The notes below the pieces were generated by a model that was given only the letters and a program-made list of their open reading frames with translations, was not told where the DNA came from and ran no database searches. From Sneathia vaginalis (GTDB lineage: Bacteria; Fusobacteriota; Fusobacteriia; Fusobacteriales; Leptotrichiaceae), in NCBI RefSeq assembly GCF_000973085.1, contig NZ_CP011280.1, forward strand, positions 212,642-276,641: a DNA stretch of 64,000 nt. The letters run 5' to 3'. The position numbers and the translations under genes were made by a program. Shown here piece by piece: positions 39,301-49,007 of this stretch; the stretch's first letter is position 1; each line of letters starts with the position of its first letter.

Positions 39301-42300
39301 TTGAATAAATATATATTTGGTTTGTTTTATCAAGAGTAATATTATCATTGACTTTAAATTCCTTATTTAAACTTTCTAAAACATATGCTTTAGAGTTATC
39401 ACCAGTTAGACTTACAGTAGGTAGAGTACCATTATATCCATTTTGTATGTATAGACCTAAACCTTTTTGAACATCTATTTTAAATTTGTCTATCTTACCA
39501 TCATTAATATATGCACCAGTTCCACCATTTACTGTAATTGTTGTTTCTTTATCTGCAGTAATAGTTGCATTGTCAGCTCCTAAACCTAGACCACCATTTA
39601 CAGTGAAATCAGCAAACTTATTTAAGGTTATATTAGCCTTATCTTTTGCATACACCCATTTTGAATTTTTACCAGCTTCAATTTTACCTTCAAAAGTTAC
39701 ATTTTTTTCTCCTTGTGCATAAAGGGCAAGAGAGTTTTCTTTTACAGTAATATTAGCTTTAACATTAGCTTTAGCATCCTTAAATGCTAAACCTGTACTC
39801 TTATCACCTACAGATATTTTAGAATCTCCATTTATTGTATAATTAGCATTTTGAAGTCCAACACCCTTAGAATTATTTTTTAAATTAATATCTAAATCTG
39901 AAAGGGTAATATTCTTGTTTTCATCATATTTTTCATTAAATATGAATAAACCAGTTTGATTATTTTTTTCGCCTGTAATCTTACCTACTGAATAATTTGA
40001 ACCATTAGAAATATTTTCTGAATAAATACCAACAGAGTTTTCACCATTTAAAGTAATTTCTGTATTTTTAAGATTTACTTTTTTAGTTAAGTAGATACCA
40101 ACACCTTTTTCCCCTATACTAATCTTATTACTTTCAACATTTACATTATCAGCATAAATACCTATATTATTTTTCATACCATCTGAAGTAATGATTTCTC
40201 CGTTATTTATTAATGTATTAGTACCAGTTCCAGTTGATTGTGCATATATTCCAGTAGCATTATCACTACCTAGAGTTATTTTACCACTAGAGGTAAATTT
40301 GTGGTCTTTATTATCTGTGTAATATAGTCCAACACCTAAAGAGTCGGTTTTAACAGAATATGAGATGTTTGAATCAACTTCTGCATTTCTAGAAATCAAT
40401 AGAGTACCCATACTATTTTCACCAAATTTTAGCTTATCTCCTAATTTAAGCTTACCACCATTTTGGTATATTGCAGTTGCTTTATTTGATAAGTTCATTA
40501 TAGTATTTTCATCAGTACCTATTTTTGCATCTGCAGTATTATCAACAAAAATACCTGTACCACCATCTATATTAAATGTACTATTCTTAGTAACCAAGGT
40601 ACCTTTTGTAAGAATACCTATAGAATCTTTACCTGTTGTAATATTACCTGAGTAATTAACTGTTGACCCTTCACTTACAGCAATACCAATAGTATTTTTA
40701 GCTGTATTTTCAATATTAACTTTTAAATCACCTTTATATTCACTATCAGCATAAATTCCTGTGTTGTAGCTAACACCATTTTTATCTTCATGACCTTCAG
40801 TTATTTTCACATAAGCATCATTAAATGAAACTTTATTGTCTTTTAAATAGATACCTATAGAATTTTTACCATTTGCTGTATAAATTTTGCTACTTATTTC
40901 TGTATTACCTGTAGCATAAAGTGATATTAGGTTATTAGGTAATTCTCCTTCTTTAACAGTTGGTTTTATTTCAAAATCAACTTTAGAATTATTTGCATAA
41001 ACGGCAACAGCATTGTCATTTGTTAGGGTTACAGAACCTAGTTTTTTAATATTACCTTTTTCTGTATTGTTTAAATATACCCCTATATTATCAGCACTAA
41101 TCTTACCAGTGTTAGTAAACAGTGTTTGGTTTCCATTTACATAAACACCTACTGAATCTTTCTTTTGTGCTACAATATCTTTCTTATTATTTCCTATAGC
41201 ACCATTATCTAAATACATTCCTATACTATTATTAGATACATTAATTTTACCATCATTAGTTAAAATAACCTTTTTACCAGTTTTCATACCTGCCATTGCT
41301 ACAGAAGGCTTATTATCTTTATTACCTTCATTATCTACAGTAATATTTCCTGTATTTTCTGCAATTCCATCATTTACATATATAGCATGACTATCAGAAC
41401 TAGTTAAGGTTAAATTGCCACTATTTGTAAATGTAGATCCATTAGCAACAAAGGCTAGAGTATTAGATGAACCTAAAGTTGCTTTAATTTCACCTTTATT
41501 TAAAACTTTAGCCTTATCTAGGTAAAGTCCTATTAGTTTTGTATCATTATCTATTGATATATTAGAAGTATTTTTACTAGATTTAGACTCTTTAAAGTAT
41601 ACACCAACAAGGCTATTATTCTTATCATTATCCTTATTTACAAGTTTAATACTACCCCCATTAAGGCTAGCTTCTTCTAAATATATACCTGTACCCTTAG
41701 AAGATAAATTTAGTGAATTATCACCTAAAAAAGTGATTTTACCTTTCTTACCATAAATACCTACAGCACTATTACTGCTAGATATATTTACGTTTTTTAA
41801 TCTATTACTTTTTTCACTATATATTCCAACTGTATCTTGACCATTAACTTCTATATTCTTAATCTCTACTGTATTATTATCCTTTGAATAAATACCTGTA
41901 GCTTTATCTGAAACTTTAATTTTTTCACCAGTTAATTTATTGCTTTCTCCTAAATATATACCAGTAAATCCTTTACTGCTATCTTCAGATTTAATTGAAA
42001 CTTCATTAGTACCTAAATTAATTTTGTTTTCACTAAGTGCAAAAATATATGTATTATGTTGTGTACCCTTAGATTTAAGTTCAGTAAAACTAGTATTATT
42101 AAATTTAGACTTATTAAATAGGTATGCAATACTATGATCTGAATTTTCTCCAAAAGTAATAGGTGTAGTTAATGTTAATTTAGTTGAATCTGTAACATTA
42201 GAGATATATGAACCTATTACATTTTTTGCATTTACATTAATATTTCCAGAAATATTTAAGTTTTTTTCACTAGAATCAAAGTATATACCTTTTCCTAATT

Positions 42301-45300
42301 CACTATCTAGTTGTATATTTCCATTAAGTGTAACATCACTATTATGACTTAAAATACCAAAAGATTCTTTAGAAACAGTCAAATTCTTACCTTGCTCATA
42401 AGTAATGCTACCATTATCACCATTAATACCTACACCATCTTCACTTGTAGTTATATCAGCATTAACAGTTAATGCTTTGGACTTAGTATAGTATGAGGTT
42501 ATCTTTTTACCTTTTGCATCTATAACAAGGTCAGTTTCTAAGTCATTTTCAGAATAAAGACCTACATTACCACTAAGATCACCATTATTTTCAATTGTAA
42601 GTTTTTTACCACTATCTATTGTTGAAGAACCTTTTACAAATATTGCTGTACTATTATTACTATTAAATTTTATAGTCCCCAAGTCTTTTATAATAGATGA
42701 ATCAGAATATATTCCTACATTTTTATCACCAAGTTCTATAATACCAGTATTAGAAACAGTTCCTTTATGTGAATAAATACCATTAGAATGTTCACCTAAT
42801 GCTTTGATTGTACCAGAGTTTACAACAGTATTATCAGTAATTTCTTTATCAATATTGTTAGCATATATACCTGTAGAATTAGCTTTTTTAATTTCTATTG
42901 TTCCAGCATTAGATATATTTATCTTTCCATCACCGAATTTATCGTTTTCAGTACTATTTGTAGCTTTTCTGTGATTTTCACCTAATATACCTACAGAATT
43001 AGAACTTCCAACAGTTATCTCACCTTTATTACTAACTTCTGAACCATTTACAGCATATATACCAACTGCTTGCTTATTATCTACACTATTCTCATTTTCA
43101 ACTGAAATTGTAGAAGTTTCATCTACATCTATTTTTCCATAGTTGATAAATAGACCTATTGCACCAGAACCTTTTTCAGTTCTATCAGCAATTATATTAG
43201 ACTTAACTATATTAATTTGAGTTTCAGCATTAGAAGTCGCAGAAGGTGATGAACTTAATTCAAGAGCAACTACTTGATTATTGAATTTACTAGCTGCCTT
43301 ATTATCTAAAATAGCAGAAATCGTACTATTGTCATGTGTAGTAGCTATTAATCTTTGTATATGTAGACGGTTATAGAATTGGAAACCGTCTTTTTTAGCT
43401 TTCTTTTCTTCTGTATCAGGCTCACCATTTATATCATCAGTAGAAACAGCAGACTTATCAAGACTACCTATTTTAATATTACCACCTTCCATAGCTGAGA
43501 CCTTGTAGAATTCTCCAGGTTCTCCAGCTTTAGGTTGAGTTACAAGTTGGGTTAAATTAATATCAGGATTAGTCTTTTTAAGTTTTGTTTCTATGCGAGA
43601 TATGATATGGTCTCTTATTCCACCTTTAGTATCTAAGTCACTTGAGTTTTTTAGGTTAAATAGAATTACATCATCAGATTCAGGTTTAATTCTTGTCATA
43701 TTATTTAATATTACATTTTGTTCACTATTTTCATCTTGATCTACATCAAAACCTATAGCTTTTCCTTTTAGTGTAATCTTTGCATCAGATAAATTAATTT
43801 TACCTTTTCCATCTGTGTAAATTGAGTAACCTTCACCATCATAATTTAGTGTTCCACCAGTAAAATCAATGTTAGAATTATCATCACTAGCAGAAAGCCC
43901 AGCTACTATATTTTTAATATCTATTTTAGCCTTTTTAGCTTCTATAACTCCACCTTTTTTAGCTACAAGAGCAGTACCATTAGAAGGAGCATCATTTGTT
44001 ATTTTAATTTTAGATTCATCTTTTAATTTAATCTTACCGTTATTTACAGCATAACCAGCAGCAACATTTTCACCACTTATATCAATATTCAAATCAGCCT
44101 TTGTTAAATCAATAGTACCAGTATCAGCATAAATAGAAACAGAGTCCTTTGATGTACTTGAAACCGTACCCTCAATTGAAATATTCTTGTTATCGGTATA
44201 CACTAATTTATTTTTCTTACCAGAAGCTGTAATATCACCAACATAAGAAATCTTTCCACCATTAGTGCCATTTTTTTGAGAAAGAAGACCAATATTATCT
44301 TCTCCATCAATATCTATTTTACCTTTTGATATATGAAGTTCTCCATCGGAAGCAAATATTGCCGTACTATTTTTAGCAAATTTACCCAACTTAATATCTG
44401 TAAGCCCTATATTAGCTTTATGAGAGTTTGCATAAAATAGACCAATACTGTAGTCTACATTGTCTACACTATTGCCTTCTGTATTTCCTACATTAGGTAT
44501 TACAATGTCTTTTGGTTCGGCATCTTCAGCATCATAATCTTCACCTTCTTCATTACCTGGAAATTCATCATTCCAAGTTACTTTTTCCTTATTATTCCCT
44601 TTTTCTCCAATATTAACTCTTAATTGTAGATTTTCTTCAGGAACTTTTGAAACATCACCAGGTAGAAAGACACCAACAGCTTCATCACCAAAAATATTTA
44701 TGGGTTTAAGTAAATATATACCACTTTTTGTACCTAGAGTCGCAGGTCTTTTAAGACTTACACCAGTACTATGGGCACCATAAATATTAAATTCACCGTT
44801 GTTAATAAAGGCAGTTGAAAGAGCATTTTGAAATCCATTTATTCCTGATTCAGTAAAATACATTCCAATAGCATTATTACTATATATATTTATTTTACCT
44901 TTTTGTCCATTTGAATATATATATCTTTGAAAATCACTATATTTAGGAGTAGCATCTGGAGTACTATAAAATATTATTTGATTTTTAATGTCATCATCAT
45001 CTTCATTTGTTGTATAATTTAGGGCTGAAATATTTCCGTTATTATTAAAAACACTTAATCTTTTATTAGAGCGCTCATCACTAAATTGGGTAGTTACTGT
45101 AACAAATTTAGCATAAGACCCTAACAGTTTTACATTAGCTTCAGAATTAAATAGAGTTATTCCAGTTGGAAAAATTTCTTTTTTAAATTCAAAAGTATCA
45201 TCATCTTTTAACTTACTAAGGTCTTTATACCCCTTAATTTCGTTATATAGCTCATCATTTACTACCTTATAATTATGCAAATTTTCTAAAGTTTGTGCTG

Positions 45301-46543
45301 AGTTACTGTCTGTTTCCATATATATGACGGTATTAGGGTTTTTGTTGGTATAAGAATTATTAGTAGTCTCCTTTCTTGCATTAGATATATATGATATATC
45401 AACATCTTTACCGAAATATCCATAAGCAGAACTGTTTAGTCCGTAAAAAGTTCTAAATCTTTCATCGTCATATTTAACATTATATATATCTTCAGAAACT
45501 AAATAATCATCAGGATCAGCTGAGTCAAATAAACCTAAATCAAATTGTTTAGGTTCTTTTAAATAGTTATCATCATTTAGTTTTATAGGATTTTTATAGG
45601 ATTCATAATCAGGATTAGAATAATAGTTAGGTATGCTATCATAATTCTTGTATGCAAAATAACATCCATCCTCATAAACATTATTAATTTTAAATGTCCC
45701 CTTAGTTATGCTAACTTGTCCAACTATACCTCTATTATATTCAGCTCTTTCACTACCAATATTCCTGTCAGGATCTAAAAGTTGATATGCTTCATTGTAT
45801 ATCACACTTTCAAATCCAGTATCTCCTAATTCTACTGGAGTTTTTGGTGTTGGTGGTGTAAAATCTTCAAGTTTTGGGGCTGCTACTATTCTTTTATCAA
45901 ATTTGATGTCAATGTTTTGCGGGAGTATATCATTTGATATTTTTGATGGTGATATATTTGTGTATGTTGGATTTTTTGGTGTAATCTGTTCAATTTTTTC
46001 AATATGTATATCCACGTTATTTTGTAGAGTTATTGTGTCAATTGGTTTTCTATCTATTTTTTGTATGTTAATAGGATCTTTTGTTTCTGGTTTATTTTCT
46101 GGTTTATTAATTTTTTCGTCATCTACTTTTGGGTTATCAAAAGTAATGTTATTTACAGCATTAATTTTTAAAGTACTGTTTTTAGGTTCTATTAAAAAAA
46201 TATTAGGTGCTTTTTTTGGAACTAAATCAGTTGAAAAGCTTACAAAATCCATATATTTTGTATTAATTTTTTTTACTCCATATGAACCAAAGTATTCATA
46301 TTTATCCTTATTATCCAATGTTTCTGGATAGTCAGGATGAGAAAAGTTCTTGAGAGTGTTATCAAAATTTACATTTCTATTAAAATCACCATTAAAAAAT
46401 ATTTGGTGTGAATATTCATTTGCATAAGTGTATATTCCTCCAGTAATTAAAAAAGAAATAAGTAAACCCATTGAAAAGCTAATTTTTCTATTACTTTTCA
46501 TACATCTTTTCAGATTTTTTTGCACGTTATATATTTTATCCAT
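36335..46543 (-). CDS. Giant autotransporter (type Va), 3402 residues
   Basis: This huge surface protein has a long basic signal peptide (about residues 1-41: LKRCMKSNRKISFSMGLLIS, cleavage after TYA). A proline-rich stretch near 145-245 follows. The passenger from about 530 to 2950 is made of irregular repeats of about 20-30 residues with the recurring core SxGIYxxN and NxGxIxxG, as expected for a beta-helix. A linker and a C-terminal beta-barrel of about 280 residues (from HKFSVIYSKN, near 3120) end in an aromatic residue, FNYKF. GGGGG precedes the ATG. It is almost Cys-free and reads without frameshift over 10.2 kb. The role is probably adhesion or cell contact, by analogy to fusobacterial autotransporters; the ligand is unknown. 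Confidence 0.93.
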   Translation of the reverse strand: MDKIYNVQKNLKRCMKSNRKISFSMGLLISFLITGGIYTYANEYSHQIFFNGDFNRNVNFDNTLKNFSHPDYPETLDNKDKYEYFGSYGVKKINTKYMDFVSFSTDLVPKKAPNIFLIEPKNSTLKINAVNNITFDNPKVDDEKINKPENKPETKDPINIQKIDRKPIDTITLQNNVDIHIEKIEQITPKNPTYTNISPSKISNDILPQNIDIKFDKRIVAAPKLEDFTPPTPKTPVELGDTGFESVIYNEAYQLLDPDRNIGSERAEYNRGIVGQVSITKGTFKINNVYEDGCYFAYKNYDSIPNYYSNPDYESYKNPIKLNDDNYLKEPKQFDLGLFDSADPDDYLVSEDIYNVKYDDERFRTFYGLNSSAYGYFGKDVDISYISNARKETTNNSYTNKNPNTVIYMETDSNSAQTLENLHNYKVVNDELYNEIKGYKDLSKLKDDDTFEFKKEIFPTGITLFNSEANVKLLGSYAKFVTVTTQFSDERSNKRLSVFNNNGNISALNYTTNEDDDDIKNQIIFYSTPDATPKYSDFQRYIYSNGQKGKINIYSNNAIGMYFTESGINGFQNALSTAFINNGEFNIYGAHSTGVSLKRPATLGTKSGIYLLKPINIFGDEAVGVFLPGDVSKVPEENLQLRVNIGEKGNNKEKVTWNDEFPGNEEGEDYDAEDAEPKDIVIPNVGNTEGNSVDNVDYSIGLFYANSHKANIGLTDIKLGKFAKNSTAIFASDGELHISKGKIDIDGEDNIGLLSQKNGTNGGKISYVGDITASGKKNKLVYTDNKNISIEGTVSSTSKDSVSIYADTGTIDLTKADLNIDISGENVAAGYAVNNGKIKLKDESKIKITNDAPSNGTALVAKKGGVIEAKKAKIDIKNIVAGLSASDDNSNIDFTGGTLNYDGEGYSIYTDGKGKINLSDAKITLKGKAIGFDVDQDENSEQNVILNNMTRIKPESDDVILFNLKNSSDLDTKGGIRDHIISRIETKLKKTNPDINLTQLVTQPKAGEPGEFYKVSAMEGGNIKIGSLDKSAVSTDDINGEPDTEEKKAKKDGFQFYNRLHIQRLIATTHDNSTISAILDNKAASKFNNQVVALELSSSPSATSNAETQINIVKSNIIADRTEKGSGAIGLFINYGKIDVDETSTISVENENSVDNKQAVGIYAVNGSEVSNKGEITVGSSNSVGILGENHRKATNSTENDKFGDGKINISNAGTIEIKKANSTGIYANNIDKEITDNTVVNSGTIKALGEHSNGIYSHKGTVSNTGIIELGDKNVGIYSDSSIIKDLGTIKFNSNNSTAIFVKGSSTIDSGKKLTIENNGDLSGNVGLYSENDLETDLVIDAKGKKITSYYTKSKALTVNADITTSEDGVGINGDNGSITYEQGKNLTVSKESFGILSHNSDVTLNGNIQLDSELGKGIYFDSSEKNLNISGNINVNAKNVIGSYISNVTDSTKLTLTTPITFGENSDHSIAYLFNKSKFNNTSFTELKSKGTQHNTYIFALSENKINLGTNEVSIKSEDSSKGFTGIYLGESNKLTGEKIKVSDKATGIYSKDNNTVEIKNIEVNGQDTVGIYSEKSNRLKNVNISSSNSAVGIYGKKGKITFLGDNSLNLSSKGTGIYLEEASLNGGSIKLVNKDNDKNNSLVGVYFKESKSSKNTSNISIDNDTKLIGLYLDKAKVLNKGEIKATLGSSNTLAFVANGSTFTNSGNLTLTSSDSHAIYVNDGIAENTGNITVDNEGNKDNKPSVAMAGMKTGKKVILTNDGKINVSNNSIGMYLDNGAIGNNKKDIVAQKKDSVGVYVNGNQTLFTNTGKISADNIGVYLNNTEKGNIKKLGSVTLTNDNAVAVYANNSKVDFEIKPTVKEGELPNNLISLYATGNTEISSKIYTANGKNSIGIYLKDNKVSFNDAYVKITEGHEDKNGVSYNTGIYADSEYKGDLKVNIENTAKNTIGIAVSEGSTVNYSGNITTGKDSIGILTKGTLVTKNSTFNIDGGTGIFVDNTADAKIGTDENTIMNLSNKATAIYQNGGKLKLGDKLKFGENSMGTLLISRNAEVDSNISYSVKTDSLGVGLYYTDNKDHKFTSSGKITLGSDNATGIYAQSTGTGTNTLINNGEIITSDGMKNNIGIYADNVNVESNKISIGEKGVGIYLTKKVNLKNTEITLNGENSVGIYSENISNGSNYSVGKITGEKNNQTGLFIFNEKYDENKNITLSDLDINLKNNSKGVGLQNANYTINGDSKISVGDKSTGLAFKDAKANVKANITVKENSLALYAQGEKNVTFEGKIEAGKNSKWVYAKDKANITLNKFADFTVNGGLGLGADNATITADKETTITVNGGTGAYINDGKIDKFKIDVQKGLGLYIQNGYNGTLPTVSLTGDNSKAYVLESLNKEFKVNDNITLDKTNQIYIYSKETGKGIDVKDIQIKGSDSYGIYNLADQNITTKDLNISGSKSFGIYSTGKGKINVDKITVTGKNSAGVYSIKGDITQTGDITSKGLGIYSEDGSVTLNGSKISLGDKDGIGVKAKNSSVTISNAMTISNGKEGAAGIYSEGTGDITFENNLVVNKDIIGVYKSGTGTINLNGSSTTILENGIGVYSKGAEVNNAGSLNVTNKNAKGIYVENNKLTSNGTVTINGENAIGLASKNGEISSTGDISVTGKDAVGIYSDEAEVKSTGKITSNSIGIYSKGTKDITQSGDITVGKDAVGIFKEGSGNVNITSKDVKVGDKGYALYYLNDSNKRGTITANIKNMNLGSEAIGIYTKNGNLTYTGNINVGEKKNSAGIYADNSDVTFKGILNVSNPETIGIFAKGNSNVTIENGSTINVSNGSYGIMTNDDSTGKITIEKGATFNISNLSYGISAYGKNTIINNGTFNIDANSTGIFHSFDSTISGSGNIPSDKIKTLNKKADVAGIDIKFNGEVKFPKNIEVVNGGTIKVNGTVDINNMYLDFEHDNKPIIDANSIKGTAIVTSNFSMGNRVNKLVYQDVFRPRSENGFGKFAGDVTSQSASWIAKISKTEPDTKTYDIMMVRIPYTVMFKGEKNSQLGKSLEEIRSTIPTYSKIFKDLDNVSTEKELTDTIANIRGDIYSNIQERMLDVDNTFDKSYKEVLDSHNVTDRVHKFSVIYSKNKHIDETLGVSSYDKDSYGILYLNDRENGANKYGFSVGLICSKFNFTGPTSLGSSEEMRSGKFGLHYQRTKDNLKYLTRLELGVNKHITNRVSNVNGMKYKYNANYWSYNIDWKNRLSYDIDVTKDFRITPYANLDVTYGKIFGINEDALTDPTLKLSIKPNSYFVITPRIGIDAKYDIELKNDMHISLKGNLEYHYDLNELYKRVNMAKFSSVTDYYELSIPGYRRSGLKVGGEVEIGKKDRYGVTFGATYDRSMKYSLRFNYKCLGFNYKF
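36340..36381 (-). repeat. 21-bp tandem duplication at the autotransporter C-terminus
   Basis: ACTTATAATTAAATCCCAAAC (36340-36360) is repeated at 36361-36381 with a single base change. On the protein level this gives RFNYKCL followed by GFNYKF. Removing one copy would leave a normal barrel end, SLRFNYKF. Confidence 0.85.
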
Positions 46544-46575
46544 AATTCCCCCTTTTAAACGACATAGTACTTACA

Positions 46576-46604
46576 ATATTAACATTGACAAATAAAAAAG
46601 TCAA
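46576..46604 (-). promoter_or_regulatory. Promoter of the giant autotransporter gene
   Basis: On the minus strand TTGACT (46604-46599) and TAATAT (46581-46576) are 17 bp apart, 33 bp before the ATG. An inverted repeat ATTGAC/GTCAAT (46584-46589 and 46600-46605) overlaps the -35 box and spacer and could be an operator. A 20-base homopolymer lies 9 bp upstream of the -35 box. Confidence 0.65.
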
Positions 46605-46613
46605 TAAATATCG

Positions 46614-46633
46614 TTTTTTTTTTTTTTTTTTTT
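46614..46633. repeat. 20-bp homopolymer tract (poly-A on the autotransporter strand)
   Basis: An unbroken run of 20 T on the plus strand is poly-A on the minus strand, ending 9 bp before the -35 box of the autotransporter promoter. It sits where an UP element would contact RNA polymerase. Runs of this length slip during replication. No other run this long was seen in the window. Confidence 0.9.
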
Positions 46634-46655
46634 GGAGAAATTTTCTACACAAAGA

Positions 46656-47042
46656 TTAAAATATATTTGAAATAAAAAAATTGAAAAGATTGAATACTAT
46701 GTGTAAGAAGATGCAGTAATATATTCCATATTTTTTTTGTATGTTACCTAGATAATATCCTAATATGAAGGTGTATGCCATTTGAATGGGATTGATGTGT
46801 AATAGTGAAAAAAGTAGTGCTTGTAATATATTTGCATACTTTGTTTTTGTTTGCAGAAATGAAAAAATATAGCCTCTAAATAGGTATTCTTCAAAAATGG
46901 GGGCTAGTATTAATATATATATTAAAGGTATGTTTTTTGTAAGTTCATACATATGATATATATATGTACTACTATTAATTGTTTTTAAGATAAAAAAAAC
47001 AATTATTGAAAAAAATATAGTTTTAAAAAATTCTTTTATCAT
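46656..47042 (-). CDS. CPBP-family intramembrane metalloprotease, short form
   Basis: This 128-residue membrane protein has the three CPBP/Rce1-like motifs: EEYLFRGYIFSF (Glu-Glu and Arg), LLHINPIQMAYTFILGYYLG (first His) and FLHIVFN (second His). Three to four hydrophobic segments are visible. It is shorter than typical CPBP proteins (200-300 residues), but the catalytic core is complete. It has its own promoter and is transcribed toward the giant autotransporter. I saw no terminator between them, so it may contribute readthrough into that gene. Substrate unknown. Confidence 0.78.
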   Translation of the reverse strand: MIKEFFKTIFFSIIVFFILKTINSSTYIYHMYELTKNIPLIYILILAPIFEEYLFRGYIFSFLQTKTKYANILQALLFSLLHINPIQMAYTFILGYYLGNIQKKYGIYYCIFLHIVFNLFNFFISNIF

Positions 47043-47057
47043 TTTATCACCTAAGAT

Positions 47058-47086
47058 AGTATACTATATTACTGTACTTATGCCAA
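47058..47086 (-). promoter_or_regulatory. Promoter of the CPBP protease gene
   Basis: On the minus strand TTGGCA (47086-47081) and TATACT (47063-47058) are 17 bp apart, 15 bp before the ATG, so the leader is very short. Confidence 0.6.
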
Positions 47087-47088
47087 GG

Positions 47089-47117
47089 TTGATTTTTAAA
47101 TGAAAAAATAGTAAAAT
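47089..47117 (+). promoter_or_regulatory. Promoter of the mnmG operon
   Basis: TTGATT (47089-47094) and TAAAAT (47112-47117) are 17 bp apart. AGAAAGGA and ATG 47145 follow. Confidence 0.6.
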
Positions 47118-47144
47118 TTAAAAGTGAAATAGAAAGGAATATTT

Positions 47145-49007
47145 ATGAATAAATATGATGTAATTGTTGTAGGAGCAGGTCATGCAGGAATAGAAGCAAG
47201 TCTTGCTTGTGCAAGGTTAGGACTTAAGACGGGTCTTTTTACAATATATCTTAATACCATTGCTCTTATGAGTTGTAATCCATCAATAGGTGGACCTGGT
47301 AAGAGCCATCTAGTATCTGAAATAGGGATGCTAGGGGGGCAAATGGCAAAGCACATAGATAAGTACAATCTACAATTAAAAAACTTAAATCATACAAAAG
47401 GACTTGCGGCTAGAATAATACGGGCTCAAGCAGATAAGTATGACTACAGGGTTAAAATGAGAGAAGTAGTTGAGAAACAAGAAAACTTAGATGTAGTGCA
47501 AGCTCATGTAATAGATTTAATAATACAAGATGGTAAAGTTTGTGGAGTAGTAGATAATTTAGGAGTAAGCTACAGTGCAAAAGCTGTAATATTGTGTACA
47601 GGAACATTTTTAGATGGGAAGTATATAATAGGGGATGTTAAGTATAGCTCAGGTAGAGCTGGTGAAGTTTCATCTGTTAGATTAGCTAGATCACTTGAAA
47701 AAGCAGGTGTAGTTCTTGATAGATATCAAACAGCAACACCACCTAGATTGCTAGAATCGTCTATAGACTTTTCAAAGATGGAAAAATTAGAAGGTCAAGT
47801 TAAACCAAAATATTTTTCTTATGAAACTAAAGAAATACAAAAAGAAATGCAACCAACTTATCTTACATATACAACAAAAAAGACTATTGAAGTTGCAAAA
47901 GAACTATTAAAATACTCGCCTATAGTAACAGGTATAGTAAGTACAAAAGGTCCAAGACATTGTCCTTCATTAGACAGAAAGGTAATGAATTTTCCAGATA
48001 AATATGATCATCAAATATTTTTAGAAAAAGAATCAAATGAGAGTGATGAAATATATATTAATGGATTTACAACAGCGATGCCACCTTTTGCACAAGAAAA
48101 GATGCTAAAGACTATATCAGGACTTGAAAATGCAAAGATAGTAAGATATGGTTATGCAGTAGAATATGACTATATCCCAGCAAATCAAGCTAAATACACA
48201 CTAGAGTCTAGAGTAGTAGAAGGCTTATACACAGCAGGGACTATAAACGGGACAAGTGGGTATGAAGAAGCAGCAGCACAAGGTCTTATAGCTGGAATAA
48301 ATGCAGCAAGAAAAATACAAGGTAAAAGTCCAATAATATTAAACAGGAATGATGCGTATATAGGGGTTATGATAGATGATATTATAACAAAGACAACACC
48401 AGAACCATATAGGGTTTTACCATCAAGAGCAGAGTATAGACTAACATTAAGACAAGATAATACTTTCTTACGTTTACTTGAGGTATCAAAAGAAATAGGG
48501 TTATTACCCCAAGAAACTCTAGACTATTTAACAAAGTGTAAGGACTTAATAAATGAGGAAATATCAAGACTTAAGAGTATAAAGATATATCCAACTAAAG
48601 AAGTTAATGAAAAGTTAGATAATATTAAACATGGTGTAAGTATGTCATCACCTATGGATGCATTTTCATTTTTAGCAAGACAAGAAATAGATTATGCTAA
48701 TCTTTGTCAGTTCATAGATACCAAAGACTTAGATGATATAGTTATAGAGCAAGTAGAGATAAATGCTAAGTACAGTGTCTTTATAGATCGTGAAAAAAAA
48801 CAAATAGAAGAGTATAAGAAGCTAGAAAATATGAAAATACCTGAAGATATAGACTATACTAATATACAAGGATTGAGTAATATAGCAAAATCAAATCTTA
48901 ATTATCAAAAACCTTCTAGTATAGCAAAAGCAACACGTATTAGTGGGGTGACATATAACGATATAGCAATACTTGTGGGGTATATTAATGGAATATTTAA
49001 AAACTAA
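47145..49007 (+). CDS. mnmG: tRNA uridine-5-carboxymethylaminomethyl synthesis enzyme MnmG (GidA)
   Basis: This 620-residue FAD protein, with MnmE, modifies the wobble uridine of several tRNAs. [21 protein letters not shown] is the FAD-binding fold (GxGxxG) at the N-terminus. [19 protein letters not shown] follows near 43, then the [20 protein letters not shown] motif with the catalytic Cys near 277, and [20 protein letters not shown] near 369. The C-terminal helical MnmE/tRNA-binding region is present. Length is normal. No mnmE lies in the window. Confidence 0.97.
   Translation: MNKYDVIVVGAGHAGIEASLACARLGLKTGLFTIYLNTIALMSCNPSIGGPGKSHLVSEIGMLGGQMAKHIDKYNLQLKNLNHTKGLAARIIRAQADKYDYRVKMREVVEKQENLDVVQAHVIDLIIQDGKVCGVVDNLGVSYSAKAVILCTGTFLDGKYIIGDVKYSSGRAGEVSSVRLARSLEKAGVVLDRYQTATPPRLLESSIDFSKMEKLEGQVKPKYFSYETKEIQKEMQPTYLTYTTKKTIEVAKELLKYSPIVTGIVSTKGPRHCPSLDRKVMNFPDKYDHQIFLEKESNESDEIYINGFTTAMPPFAQEKMLKTISGLENAKIVRYGYAVEYDYIPANQAKYTLESRVVEGLYTAGTINGTSGYEEAAAQGLIAGINAARKIQGKSPIILNRNDAYIGVMIDDIITKTTPEPYRVLPSRAEYRLTLRQDNTFLRLLEVSKEIGLLPQETLDYLTKCKDLINEEISRLKSIKIYPTKEVNEKLDNIKHGVSMSSPMDAFSFLARQEIDYANLCQFIDTKDLDDIVIEQVEINAKYSVFIDREKKQIEEYKKLENMKIPEDIDYTNIQGLSNIAKSNLNYQKPSSIAKATRISGVTYNDIAILVGYINGIFKN

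Noticed and set aside
38000-44000. Repeated short motifs that could look like a CRISPR or tandem-repeat array
   Set aside because: The repeats are degenerate at the DNA level, vary in spacing and lie within one open reading frame. They encode beta-helix repeats. No cas genes are present.
37146-46331. Several plus-strand ORFs of 60-180 codons opposite the autotransporter
   Set aside because: They are antisense shadows of a repetitive AT-rich gene. They lack ribosome binding sites and recognisable domains, and their hydrophobic, Ser/Pro-rich composition follows from the opposite strand.
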